A stretch of DNA of 14,740 bases from Acidimicrobiaceae bacterium (GCA_003453695.1 DMNK01000079.1:1-14740), one strand, 5' to 3'; positions 1 to 7,553 are shown, counted from the stretch's first letter. A program made the numbers and translations. The notes: generated by a model from the sequence alone, not told the origin.

Positions 1-187
1 GTTGGATCGATGCGCCAGATCGATGCTCCTATGTCTTGTCAAGGGTGAAATGTGCGTCTTCGGGACTGGTGTCGGCGATCGAGAACGAGGCAGGACAGGG
101 ATCAGCCACTCGATGAGGGCAAGCTCTTACTAGGCCATTGGGTTCCCGCTCGCTGACGCGAATGGGCTCGCAGCAGCAGGCCGGCAA

Positions 188-225
188 ATCGTTCTGGAGA
201 CAGCCCAGTTGGGCGTCAGCCGATT
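188..225 (+). repeat. Imperfect direct repeat, copy A (IS110 downstream end)
   Basis: ATCGTTCTGGAGACAG (188-203) and GTCAGCCGATT (215-225) recur at 1439-1454 (one mismatch) and 1463-1473 (exact). The middle differs: here it contains the small palindrome GCCCAGTTGGGC. Copy A is 3 nt longer than copy B. It lies just downstream of the transposase stop codon. Confidence 0.7.
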
Positions 226-254
226 ATCGGGCCAAGCCTGCTGCCACGAGCGAA

Positions 255-1295
255 TTAGGCGCGGGGCAAGTACTTGAACACCTCGCGCGCGACGTAGCGC
301 TTCAAGATCCGCATGACCTCGCCCTTGGAAAGCCCTTCCTTCGTCCTGCGCTCGACATAGGCACGGGTGCGGGGATCGGAGCCCATGCGGGTGAGCACGA
401 TCACCCACAGAGCGGCATTGGCCTGGCGGTCGCCGCCCCGGTTGAGCCGGTAGCGGGTCACCTTGCCGGAGGACGCCTGGATGGGGGCCACCCCGCACAG
501 ATGGGCCCAGGAGGATTCTGACTTGATGCGCTCGGGGTTGTCGCCGGCGGCCACGAGGAGGCTGGCGGCCGAGTCGACCCCCACTCCGTAGAGCGAGCAG
601 AGCCCGGGTGCGGTCTTCTCGACGAGCTCCTTCAGGAACCCATTGAGCTGCTTCTTCTCCTCATCGAGGGCGAGGACGCGCTTTCCGAGGACGACGAGAG
701 CGGTCTTGGTGGCAACGGCCACGGGGTCTGATCCCGCCCTCGGCCGCATGGAGGCCGCTTCCTTGGCCAGGCAGCGCTTGGAGACGCCCTCGAAGCGTTC
801 ACGCAGGTCGTCGCTGGCGGTGAAGCCCAGGTGACGGATCTGGTTCATCGACTTGATCTTGGCGGAGCGGCAGCTTCGCTTGGCGACGAGCAGCGCCCGG
901 ATGGCTTCGACGTTCCCGTCCCTGGTCTTTCCCGCTCCCTGAGCCCGACCACTCAGCGCCGCCCGGGCCGCCTCGACGGCGTCGGCGGGGTCGGACTTGC
1001 CCGTGCGCCGGCGCGATTGGCGGTTGGGACGGTCGACCTCGAGCACCTCGACGCCCGAGGCCCGAAGGTGTCGAGCGAGACCAGCACCATAGGAGCCGGT
1101 GCCTTCCACTCCCACCCGGGCCACGGTCCCGAAGTTCGAGAGCCACCGCACCAGAGCGCTGTGGCCGGCCCGGGTGGCGGGGAACTGCTCCACCCCGAGC
1201 AGTCCACCGAGGGGGTCGAGTGCCGCCGCCATGTGCAGCTCGAGGTGCGTATCGACTCCGCCTGTGACCTGGCGCGAACGATCTAGTCTTGGCAT
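255..1295 (-). CDS. IS110-family transposase (DEDD, RuvC-like plus Tnp domain)
   Basis: This is the recombinase that moves the element by site-specific excision and insertion; in known IS110 members it is directed by a bridge RNA from the element end. The 346-aa protein starts at the ATG at 1295, chosen because AAGGG lies 6 nt upstream; an ATG at 1301 and a TTG at 1322 are also in frame. The N-terminal DEDD_Tnp_IS110 domain shows Asp15 (GVDTH), Glu64 (VEGTGSYG) and Asp102/Asp105 (SDPADAVEAAR). The C-terminal Transposase_20 domain is seen from about residue 237 (YGVGVDSAASLLVAAGD), with a Ser pair at 275/276 (APIQASSGK) where IS110 recombinases carry their nucleophile, followed by NRGGDRQANAAL. 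Length and motifs are normal for an intact member. The neighbouring host genes look unrelated. Confidence 0.93.
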   Translation of the reverse strand: MPRLDRSRQVTGGVDTHLELHMAAALDPLGGLLGVEQFPATRAGHSALVRWLSNFGTVARVGVEGTGSYGAGLARHLRASGVEVLEVDRPNRQSRRRTGKSDPADAVEAARAALSGRAQGAGKTRDGNVEAIRALLVAKRSCRSAKIKSMNQIRHLGFTASDDLRERFEGVSKRCLAKEAASMRPRAGSDPVAVATKTALVVLGKRVLALDEEKKQLNGFLKELVEKTAPGLCSLYGVGVDSAASLLVAAGDNPERIKSESSWAHLCGVAPIQASSGKVTRYRLNRGGDRQANAALWVIVLTRMGSDPRTRAYVERRTKEGLSKGEVMRILKRYVAREVFKYLPRA

Positions 1296-1322
1296 CGCCA
1301 TCCCTTCTCTCTCATTGGTCAA

Positions 1323-1438
1323 GGGGTGGCACGCGCTGCACCACGTGTGCGGCGACGGCGTGATCGCCCTGTTGGCGCAGGGCGGTCCGCCGCATCCGCG
1401 GTCCAGTTCGTACCACTGAGCCTGGTACTGGTCGACGG
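1323..1438 (-). ncRNA. Candidate IS110 bridge RNA in the upstream element end
   Basis: The noncoding stretch between the upstream repeat and the transposase start is rich in hairpins when read on the minus strand. At 1403-1431, CCAGT/ACTGG and ACCA/TGGT pair around an asymmetric internal loop. At 1365-1384, CGCCCTG pairs with CAGGGCG in a 7-bp stem. A small CCGC/GCGG hairpin lies between them. IS110 elements are known to transcribe a structured bridge RNA from this position, with internal loops that pair to donor and target DNA. I could not match the loop sequences to the flanks, so the assignment rests on position and foldability only. The ends given are approximate. Confidence 0.4.
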
Positions 1439-1473
1439 ATCGTTCTAGAGACAGGCTGTACCGTCAGCCGATT
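1439..1473 (+). repeat. Imperfect direct repeat, copy B (IS110 upstream end)
   Basis: Second copy of the repeat described at 188-225: ATCGTTCTAGAGACAG (1439-1454) and GTCAGCCGATT (1463-1473), with a different, shorter centre. The right half also forms GGCTG/CAGCC (1455-1459 with 1465-1469). Confidence 0.7.
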
Positions 1474-1916
1474 CTTGAGTCAGACCGGAACCAGGCGAAG
1501 CTGACCGTATATGCGACCACCGCGAGATTGGTGGACCAGTCGGTCAGGCACCTCCACATACTCCCTGCCGAATCGGGCGCGGCCTGAAGTTCGTGCATGG
1601 CTTCACACGCCCGCTCGAGATAACCTGTTCTGCCGCTTCCTAGACTCGTATTCCACACCGTCTGAGAGCGCGACTGACCGACGGGGAAGGATGGACGGTA
1701 TGCGGAGAGCGGTGAGGACCGTAGGCTGAGCGGGTGAGTGGGTCGGGGGTCTCTTCGAGCCCGTTTGGGTACCGGCGAGGTGGTGACCGGGCCCGGAGAA
1801 CGCCTTGAAGATTTCCTCGCCGGTGGGCCGAGCGGCGGGAAGGATCCCGGCGATGGTAGGTGTGCAGGTGCGATGGAGTGGCGCCACACGTCGGGACCAC
1901 CCAACTCACCTTCCTG
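1474..1916. other. Gene-free spacer between the IS110 element and the secreted-protein block
   Basis: About 440 bases in which no reading frame looks coding: the open frames overlap each other on both strands, are rich in Arg/Pro/Ser, and lack a ribosome-binding site or recognisable domain. It may be decayed DNA left by earlier insertions. It contains a nested inverted repeat (1501-1547) and the 10-bp palindrome GTGGCGCCAC at 1878-1887, about 30 nt downstream of the 1917-2420 gene, with no T-run. Confidence 0.5.
1501..1547. repeat. Nested inverted repeat
   Basis: CTGACCG (1501-1507) pairs with CGGTCAG (1541-1547), enclosing a second stem CCACC (1517-1521) with GGTGG (1530-1534). The outer arm shares CTGACCG with the leader elements at 2472-2480 and 7569-7626. 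Confidence 0.45.
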
Positions 1917-2420
1917 TTAGGAGCAGCCGGCCTGTTCGGTGGCGATGCCGATGCCATCTACTTCGGCCTGACCGGCAGGGGGGTCAGGGTCGATCGTGGA
2001 CGCCCAGACCTGCGTATTGCCTTGGCTTACCGCGACGATGGATCCAAACTCCGGTCCGGTTGCGGTGGGGTCGGGGCCTCCGCCACCGCAAACGTTGATC
2101 GCCCCTGTTACGTGCAATGGCGGTAAGTGAAAGGGTCCCCCTCCAGAACTCTGGATCCCTGACGCGTCATTACCAGCGAAGCCTCCGCATTCGCCAGTCC
2201 CGACCCCGACGACGGGGGTGACTACCGTGTCCCAGTTGTTCGCATTTGAAGCTGGCAGGACATCCACACAGGCAACCGATGCCGCGCTGGCTGGCTGCGC
2301 TCCGAAGACCGCCGTTGCAAGAAAGGTCGAGGTGCCAGAAAGCGGCCCGAAGACCAAGAGGACTGGCGCTAATCTCCGACTCGCTATTCCGATCAACGGT
2401 CCCTTGACCATTCTGAACAT
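1917..2420 (-). CDS. Small secreted four-cysteine protein, paralogue of the 7078-7482 gene
   Basis: I do not recognise this 167-aa protein as a named family. The start at 2420 is chosen because the same MF-start is used by the paralogue and AGAAGGG precedes it closely; an ATG at 2411 has better spacing and remains possible. Residues 1-46 form a Sec signal ending in PASA-A. The mature part has four Cys in the pattern AC, EC, NVC, GC, compatible with two disulfides. The last 60 residues match the 7078-7482 product closely: GAINVC, GSIVA, GNTQVWA, then GQAEVDGIGIA and a final GC. The middle is Gly/Pro-rich and diverged. It lies 79 nt downstream of the giant secreted protein gene in the same direction, which suggests cotranscription. 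The role is presumably extracellular or cell-surface (inference). Confidence 0.8.
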   Translation of the reverse strand: MFRMVKGPLIGIASRRLAPVLLVFGPLSGTSTFLATAVFGAQPASAASVACVDVLPASNANNWDTVVTPVVGVGTGECGGFAGNDASGIQSSGGGPFHLPPLHVTGAINVCGGGGPDPTATGPEFGSIVAVSQGNTQVWASTIDPDPPAGQAEVDGIGIATEQAGCS

Positions 2421-2499
2421 TTCCCTTCTGCGCTCGGTTTGAGTCTGCGCTTTTCCTCGGCCACTCGCTTCATCGGTCAGCCCTTTCCGGGGGCTGCCC
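2421..2499 (-). promoter_or_regulatory. Leader of the 1917-2420 gene with motifs shared with the paralogue's leader
   Basis: Read on the minus strand, this 79-nt intergenic stretch has CTGACCGAT (2472-2480) and then GAGGAAAAGC (2449-2458) before the ribosome-binding site. The paralogous gene's leader has the same order: CTGACCGAT (7569-7577) and GAGGAAGAGC (7526-7535). A short hairpin AGCCC/GGGCT follows the upstream gene's stop codon, without a T-run. The shared order argues for common ancestry or common control. Confidence 0.4.
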
Positions 2500-5400
2500 T
2501 TACGACTTGCAGATGACCCCGAGCACGGTTCCCGTCCCTGGCTGATTGAGCTTGCCTGTGTAGCCGGGGTTGGTGGCGATGACCACGATCTCCACGACGT
2601 TGCCCCGTGCCGTGGTCGAGTTGGGCAGCGTGATGTCACTGCTCACCGCCACCGCCATGTACGGCGGCACCGACCCCGGCGGGCTCGAGTTGCCCGTGGG
2701 CGAGGTCCACGTTCCGCCGCAGACAGGTGGGCTCGGGTTCGGCGTGGTCGCATAGCCCTTGAAGCCACTGCCAGCCGCGTTGCCACCGCTCACGGTGTTG
2801 GCCGATCCCCAGCCGTTGCTCCAGAAGGTCACCGAATTGCCTACCGCGGCGTTGCCGTTCCCGATGACGAAGGCCCCCGAGCTGCCGGTGTAGGCGTAGC
2901 AGGAGACGGCAGCACCGGCCGAGGAGGGGCTGTAGAAGCTGTCCCCGGCGAAGGTGGCTGACACCCTCCCAGATCCGAGGGGCTGGATGACCGGGTCGAT
3001 CTGACAGGCGGCGGTGCCGGTGGAGTCGGTCATGCCCGTACAGCTCTGGGCCGAGGAGCCCGATCCCAACGTGAACACCACCGCCCGGCCTTCGATGGCA
3101 TTGCCCGAGCTCGTCTCGGTGAGCACGGCCGAGAGGTTCCCCGACCCCCCGTCGGCCACCGAGGTATCCCCGCTGTACTTGAGCGTCGTCGGAGCGGCGT
3201 TGACCGTGAACTGGGTCGTGGTGGAGGTCGGTTGATAGGTCGAGTCCCCCGAGAACACCGTCGAGATGGTCGAGGTCCCCGCCGGCTGGTCCAAGGTGAT
3301 CGAGCAGCTGGCGTTCCCGTTGGCGTCGGTGAAGGCCTCACAGCTCTGGGTGTAGGAAGCCGACGCGCCGTCTTGGCCGTTGGGGGTGATGGAGAAGGTG
3401 ACCGAGCGGTTCGACACCGGGTTGGGCGAGGCGGAAACGGTGTTGTCCTCCAGGTTGGCCGAGAAGGTGACCGGCTGGTCCACGGTGCCCGAGGTGGCCC
3501 CGGTGTAGGTGACCGAGGTGGTGTCGCGCCCGCCGTCGATCTTGTTGACGGCGTTGGAGCACGAAGGGTTGGTGGCCACGCAGAAGCCGGAGAGGCCCTG
3601 GCCGTAGGGATAGATGGGCATCGGATTGGGGAAGGCGGGCTGGCCACCGAAAGCCGGGTCGGCGCTGGCCCCGGCCGCCGAGCGCACGGTGGCGCCGGTG
3701 CCCGACCCGATGAACAACTCCCCGGAGTAGATGGCCGGTCCCGAGGACACCGAGACGCCCAGGGGCCACTGGCCGAGCAGCTGGCCGCTCTGGGTGGAAA
3801 AGGCGTGCAGGAAGCCGTCGAGGCCTCCGGTGAAGTACACCCCGTTCACCGCCGCGTTCTGCCCCAGGTTGGGCGCCCCGGCGTAGGAACGCCACACCAC
3901 GTTGCCGGTCCTGGCATCGAGGGCGAACTCCCGGCCCTTCTCCGTGTCCTCCACCGGGGTGGCGGCGAAGCCGGACGCCTCGCCGAGGGCGGAGTTCAGG
4001 TAGATGTCGTTGCCGTCGACCACGGCGTTATAGAAGCCGCCGAATGACCCCCCGAGGGCCACCTTGGTAGACCAGAGGACCTTCCCGGTCTCGTCGTCCA
4101 AGAGCGTATAGGTGCCGTCCTTGGAGGCATAACCCACCACGTGCTCAGATCCCAGCTGGAACACGTTGGGGGTGGCGCCGAAGTCCATGTCGATGGAGTC
4201 GACCTGGCGGGGCAGGTAGTCCCACACGGGCTCGCCTGACGTCATGTTCAAGGCGAAGGCGGCCTCCATGTAGGGCGGGATGGGATCGGTCGGGCAGTTG
4301 GCGCTGGAGGCGAAGAGCAGGCCATTAACCACATCGACCGCCGGGGAGGTCCACACCCCTCCGCAGGTGTAGCCCGGCGCCAGCTTTCCGTTCACCAAGT
4401 CGTAGTGGGGGTCCCAGCTCGTGGTGTTGGTGCTCGAGGTGACGGCGTTAAAGGTCGTGCTGTCACACGGGGTGCTGGTCGTGGTGACGCCGATGCAGGG
4501 GTAGAAGGCCTCGCCGGCGGCCGGGTCGAAGAACCACTCCATGGCTCCAGTGGTGGCGTTGAGGGCGTAGATCCCGCCTGCCTGGTCGCACTCGGCGTTC
4601 GAGTCCATGCCGAAGTAGACGGTGTTGCCGACCACCACCGGCGAGGACTCAATGTCGTAGGGCGATCCCGCCGTGGCGCCCGAGGTGCCCGGCGGCACGC
4701 AGGTTTGGACGACCGAGGCCCCGGTGGTCCCGGCGTCGGCCTGGACGTAGGAGCCGCCGGTGAAGGACCACAGCACCTGCCCGGTGGCGGGGTTGAGGGC
4801 GTTCATGGTGGCGTTGGCGGCGGCCAGGACCTCCTGGGAGCCGTTCGAGAGCGTGGCGACCTCGGGAGAGGCCACGACCACCCCGTAGTCGGTCTGGGCA
4901 TTGGGGTTGCCTGGGTAGGACGGGTCACAAGATGCCTGCGAGGTGACGTACACCGAAGAAGTGACGAGGCACTCCTGCCACACGGGCAGCCCCGTGGCGT
5001 CGTTGATGGCGTAGAAGGTCCCGTCGAAGGACCCGTCGTAGATCACGGTTGTGGGCACCGGGGTGCCGCCGGTGACCGGGGGCAGGTTCACCTGGCCCAC
5101 CGCCGGCGAGGCCGTGACCGGGTAGGTGGTGGGGAAGCGCCACTTCTGCACCAGTTGGTTCACGGTGGAGGAGTCGATCTGGGTCTCGTTGGCGTTGTAG
5201 AACGGGCGGTCCGGGGTGTTGCCGATCATGGGCCAAGGAGTGGTGTTGCCTGCCTGGGAGAAGAGGCTCGTGGTGGGCGTGGGCGAGGCGATGGTGACGG
5301 GGGTGGAGCTGGTGAGCGTCACCGGGTTGCCAGCCGAGTCGGTGGCGTGCACGGTCATCGTGGCGCTGTAGGTGCCGGTCGCCGAATAGATGTGGCTTAG

Positions 5401-6903
5401 TAGCGCTCCGGTGTTGGTGAACTGGGCGGGCGTGATGTTCTGCGACGTGCCGTCGCCGAAGCTGTAGGTCGCTCCGGTGGCGCCGGCGAGGGCGGTCGTG
5501 CCCGTGCAGCCGGTTGTGGTGCTGCACGAGGAAGGTGCGATCGACCCAGGGACCACGTGGACGATCCAGTCGGCGAAGTTGGTCGGGCTTCCGGCCACGC
5601 CGCGCACGGCCGAGCCGGCATCCACGACGGTCTGGGTGTCGGCGAATCGGACGTAGGACTCGTGTCCGTCTGCCCAGTGGTTGCCGTAGACGGTGTCGTT
5701 AGTGGCGTCGAAGGAGAAGGCAATCCCGAAGTCACTGTCGCCAATGGTGTTGCCCTCGATCAGATTGTTGGCTGCCGTGGGCTGATCGTGCTCCTGCGCG
5801 TTCTCTGCCACGATCCCCGCAGTCCCGTTGTGGAGGATCGTGTTGTTCGAGATGACCGAGTCGACAAATTGGGTCATGTCGATGCCGGCGTTCTTGTTGT
5901 TCTCGATGTCGTTGCCCTGGATGATCACGTCTTGTTCCTGGTGACCGAGTCCGGAGATGATGCCGACGCCGTACGAGTTACCGTCCACTTTGTTGCCGGT
6001 GACCGTGGCATCGACCAGGTCTCCAAGACCGGGCCCGGTGAACCCCTCGATGTCGTTGCCGGTGATGTCGATCTGTCCGGGATCGGGAGACAGGTACTGG
6101 TTTGCCCCGGATCCTCCTGTGGTCGTGGTGCTGGATTCCTCGGCTGCAATGCCGACACTAGAACCAGGGCGGCCCGTGCAGGTGTTGTCCTGAACGAGGG
6201 CGAGCGTCGTCACCGGCGCGGCAGACCCGGGTGCTTGGGAAGTTATATTCATGCACAGGCCGGCGACGTTCGTCACCGCGTTCTGCGCGATGGTGAGCTG
6301 TACGTCTGAGTTGTCGTTGATACCTGTGCTGGGGTCTTGAAGCAGATTGTTGAGGATGGCGGTGCCGCCCTGCAGCTCTTCAGTGAAGATCGCGCTGCTC
6401 TCGCTGATGCTGTCATCTTCGAGAGTGACATTGCCGGTGATGCCTGGGGACGGACCCTGAATGCTGATGCCGGTGCCCGTCGTCCCGCCGGAAACGGACA
6501 CGTCGCGGATGGTAAATGAAACGTCGATGGTGGACGTCGGTGGTCCGATGGCGATCGCCGTTTGGGAGCCGCTCAGGGCAATCGACCAGCAACTGATTAT
6601 GTAAGGGTTACTCGTTGTGCCACTGCCGCCCGTGACCCCGTTCGCAACGGTGAACCCCGCGTCGCTGGTGATCGAGATAGGCGGGTGAGGGAGGAGCTTG
6701 CTGCCGGGGCAGGAAGAGGCATTAACCCCCGTTGCCTGTGTGGCCCCGTAGGTGGTCGTGGCCGTGGTCGACGATGCCGACGCCCCAATGGCGCCGTGGA
6801 CCACCGCCACCGCCCCGGCGAGCAGGCCCACGGCGGCCAGGCGCGGCAGAATCCGCCGGCCGATGCCGGGTGCCCGCCGTGCTCTTTCCGTCACTTGATC
6901 CAT
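2500..6903 (-). CDS. Giant secreted multidomain protein: beta-helix, PKD, PQQ-type propeller, Ig-like repeats
   Basis: Start ATG at 6903, with AAGGA 8 nt upstream; an in-frame TTG at 6921 is less likely. The product is 1467 aa. Order of parts: signal peptide (about 1-44, RRILPRLAAVGLLAGAVAVV then AxA); right-handed parallel beta-helix with NosD-type turns such as ISNNTILHNGTAGI (about 95-430); PKD domain (about 470-540, YSFGDGTSQN and HIYSATGTYSATMTV); a PQQ/quinoprotein-like beta-propeller (about 555-1075) with at least seven blade motifs of the form ALxxxTGxxxW (for example ALNPATGQVLW, LLDDETGKVLW, ALDARTGNVVW); two Ig-like domains (about 1127-1235 and 1237-1335, each with FSGDSTY/FAGDSFY); and a C-terminal module (about 1340-1467). 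The propeller resembles polyvinyl-alcohol-dehydrogenase-like quinoproteins, but no heme CxxCH is visible and PQQ binding is unproven. There is no LPXTG anchor. Likely an extracellular adhesin or enzyme; the substrate is unknown. Confidence 0.9.
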   Translation of the reverse strand: MDQVTERARRAPGIGRRILPRLAAVGLLAGAVAVVHGAIGASASSTTATTTYGATQATGVNASSCPGSKLLPHPPISITSDAGFTVANGVTGGSGTTSNPYIISCWSIALSGSQTAIAIGPPTSTIDVSFTIRDVSVSGGTTGTGISIQGPSPGITGNVTLEDDSISESSAIFTEELQGGTAILNNLLQDPSTGINDNSDVQLTIAQNAVTNVAGLCMNITSQAPGSAAPVTTLALVQDNTCTGRPGSSVGIAAEESSTTTTGGSGANQYLSPDPGQIDITGNDIEGFTGPGLGDLVDATVTGNKVDGNSYGVGIISGLGHQEQDVIIQGNDIENNKNAGIDMTQFVDSVISNNTILHNGTAGIVAENAQEHDQPTAANNLIEGNTIGDSDFGIAFSFDATNDTVYGNHWADGHESYVRFADTQTVVDAGSAVRGVAGSPTNFADWIVHVVPGSIAPSSCSTTTGCTGTTALAGATGATYSFGDGTSQNITPAQFTNTGALLSHIYSATGTYSATMTVHATDSAGNPVTLTSSTPVTIASPTPTTSLFSQAGNTTPWPMIGNTPDRPFYNANETQIDSSTVNQLVQKWRFPTTYPVTASPAVGQVNLPPVTGGTPVPTTVIYDGSFDGTFYAINDATGLPVWQECLVTSSVYVTSQASCDPSYPGNPNAQTDYGVVVASPEVATLSNGSQEVLAAANATMNALNPATGQVLWSFTGGSYVQADAGTTGASVVQTCVPPGTSGATAGSPYDIESSPVVVGNTVYFGMDSNAECDQAGGIYALNATTGAMEWFFDPAAGEAFYPCIGVTTTSTPCDSTTFNAVTSSTNTTSWDPHYDLVNGKLAPGYTCGGVWTSPAVDVVNGLLFASSANCPTDPIPPYMEAAFALNMTSGEPVWDYLPRQVDSIDMDFGATPNVFQLGSEHVVGYASKDGTYTLLDDETGKVLWSTKVALGGSFGGFYNAVVDGNDIYLNSALGEASGFAATPVEDTEKGREFALDARTGNVVWRSYAGAPNLGQNAAVNGVYFTGGLDGFLHAFSTQSGQLLGQWPLGVSVSSGPAIYSGELFIGSGTGATVRSAAGASADPAFGGQPAFPNPMPIYPYGQGLSGFCVATNPSCSNAVNKIDGGRDTTSVTYTGATSGTVDQPVTFSANLEDNTVSASPNPVSNRSVTFSITPNGQDGASASYTQSCEAFTDANGNASCSITLDQPAGTSTISTVFSGDSTYQPTSTTTQFTVNAAPTTLKYSGDTSVADGGSGNLSAVLTETSSGNAIEGRAVVFTLGSGSSAQSCTGMTDSTGTAACQIDPVIQPLGSGRVSATFAGDSFYSPSSAGAAVSCYAYTGSSGAFVIGNGNAAVGNSVTFWSNGWGSANTVSGGNAAGSGFKGYATTPNPSPPVCGGTWTSPTGNSSPPGSVPPYMAVAVSSDITLPNSTTARGNVVEIVVIATNPGYTGKLNQPGTGTVLGVICKS

Positions 6904-6933
6904 CGATTCCGTCCTTGACAACTAAGGCGAGGC

Positions 6934-6974
6934 GCCCTGACCCGACTTTCAGTGAAGACGGGTCGGGTCAGGGC
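6934..6974 (-). terminator. Strong 13-bp stem-loop between the 7078-7482 gene and the giant gene
   Basis: GCCCTGACCCGAC (6934-6946) is perfectly complementary to GTCGGGTCAGGGC (6962-6974) across a 15-nt loop. On the minus strand it lies about 100 nt after the stop of the small gene and 30 nt before the giant gene's start. No T-run follows on the minus strand, so it may be an attenuator, an mRNA-processing or stability hairpin, or a factor-dependent terminator rather than a classical intrinsic terminator. Confidence 0.5.
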
Positions 6975-7077
6975 TTCCTGCGCGCTTTTGATCACCCGCT
7001 CCGCTGCGCATGCGCATCTGGTCTGCGTCGGCGCATAGTCATCGAGAGACCGCGGACTTGGGCGGTGCTCCGGGCTA

Positions 7078-7482
7078 CTAGACGCAGCCCGTCTGATCGG
7101 ATGCGATACCGATTCCATCGACCTCGGCCTGACCGATAGGACCAGTCGTATTCGCCCAGACCTGGGTGTTGCCGCTGTTGGCCACGACGATGGACCCGGC
7201 CGGGGCGGATCCCGCTCCCCAAGCTCCGGAATCGGAGGCTCCACCGGTGCAAACGTTGATAGCCGCGGTCGAGGGGTCGTTTGCGGTCGTACTACCCGGT
7301 GAACTAGGGGCAGAACAAGGTCCAGCGTGGGCCCCTGTCGGGTTGATATCGATGCAGGCACCCGACGCCGCGTGTGCGGCGGGCGTGCCGATGACCGCCG
7401 AGGCGACCAGCGACGATCCAGCTCCGAGTGGCGCGGCCACCAATGTCACCGCTGCAATCTTTCGTACTAACGAACTGAACAT
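7078..7482 (-). CDS. Small secreted four-cysteine protein, paralogue of the 1917-2420 gene
   Basis: A 134-aa exported protein of unrecognised family. The start ATG at 7482 is supported by GGAGGAAGG 6 nt upstream, which overrules the in-frame start at 7503. The signal peptide is residues 1-38 (KIAAVTLVAAPLGAGSSLVA, cleavage near AHA-A). The mature protein has four Cys (GAC, GPC, NVC, GC). Its C-terminal half aligns with the 1917-2420 product: AINVC, GSIVVA, GNTQVWANT, GQAEVDGIGIAS and a final TGC. The region between the second and third Cys is shorter than in the paralogue. It precedes the giant gene in the same direction, separated by 174 nt and a strong hairpin, so the giant gene is sandwiched by the pair. 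Possible roles are a surface-layer, fibre or partner subunit of the giant; none is shown by the sequence. Confidence 0.85.
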   Translation of the reverse strand: MFSSLVRKIAAVTLVAAPLGAGSSLVASAVIGTPAAHAASGACIDINPTGAHAGPCSAPSSPGSTTANDPSTAAINVCTGGASDSGAWGAGSAPAGSIVVANSGNTQVWANTTGPIGQAEVDGIGIASDQTGCV

Positions 7483-7553
7483 GTGATACCTTCCTCCTTG
7501 CACTTGGCTTCGAGTGTGTGCTTCGGCTCTTCCTCAATTGCTGGAACCGAGTC

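Larger units (their letters stand above)
188..1473 (-). mobile_element. IS110-family insertion sequence
   Basis: A single DEDD transposase gene (minus strand) lies between two imperfect direct repeats at 188-225 and 1439-1473. If the element ends fall inside these repeats it is about 1.25 kb, with a noncoding upstream end of about 115-150 nt and a downstream end of about 30-65 nt. A long upstream and short downstream noncoding end is the layout of the IS110 group, as opposed to the IS1111 group. There are no terminal inverted repeats, as expected for this family. The exact core dinucleotide cannot be fixed from one copy. The transposase reading frame is intact, so the element may be active. 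Confidence 0.75.

Noticed and set aside
188..1473. CRISPR array or toxin-antitoxin pair in the left part of the window.
   Set aside because: Only two imperfect repeats exist, 1.25 kb apart around a transposase; no regular spacers and no toxin-like small gene pair.
1464..1904. Open frames in the spacer between IS110 and the secreted block.
   Set aside because: Several overlapping frames on both strands, Arg/Pro/Ser-rich, with no start signal and no recognisable similarity.
1917..2420. Chaplin-like hydrophobic coat protein, suggested by NVC and small size.
   Set aside because: Spacing and number of Cys and the GQAEVDGIGIA tail do not match the chaplin domain.
3232..4047. Long plus-strand open frames opposite the giant gene (also 4405-5400 and 5557-6309).
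   Set aside because: High-GC shadow frames: low-complexity Gly/Val/Arg composition, no ribosome-binding site, no domain. The minus-strand frame has a signal peptide and clear domains.
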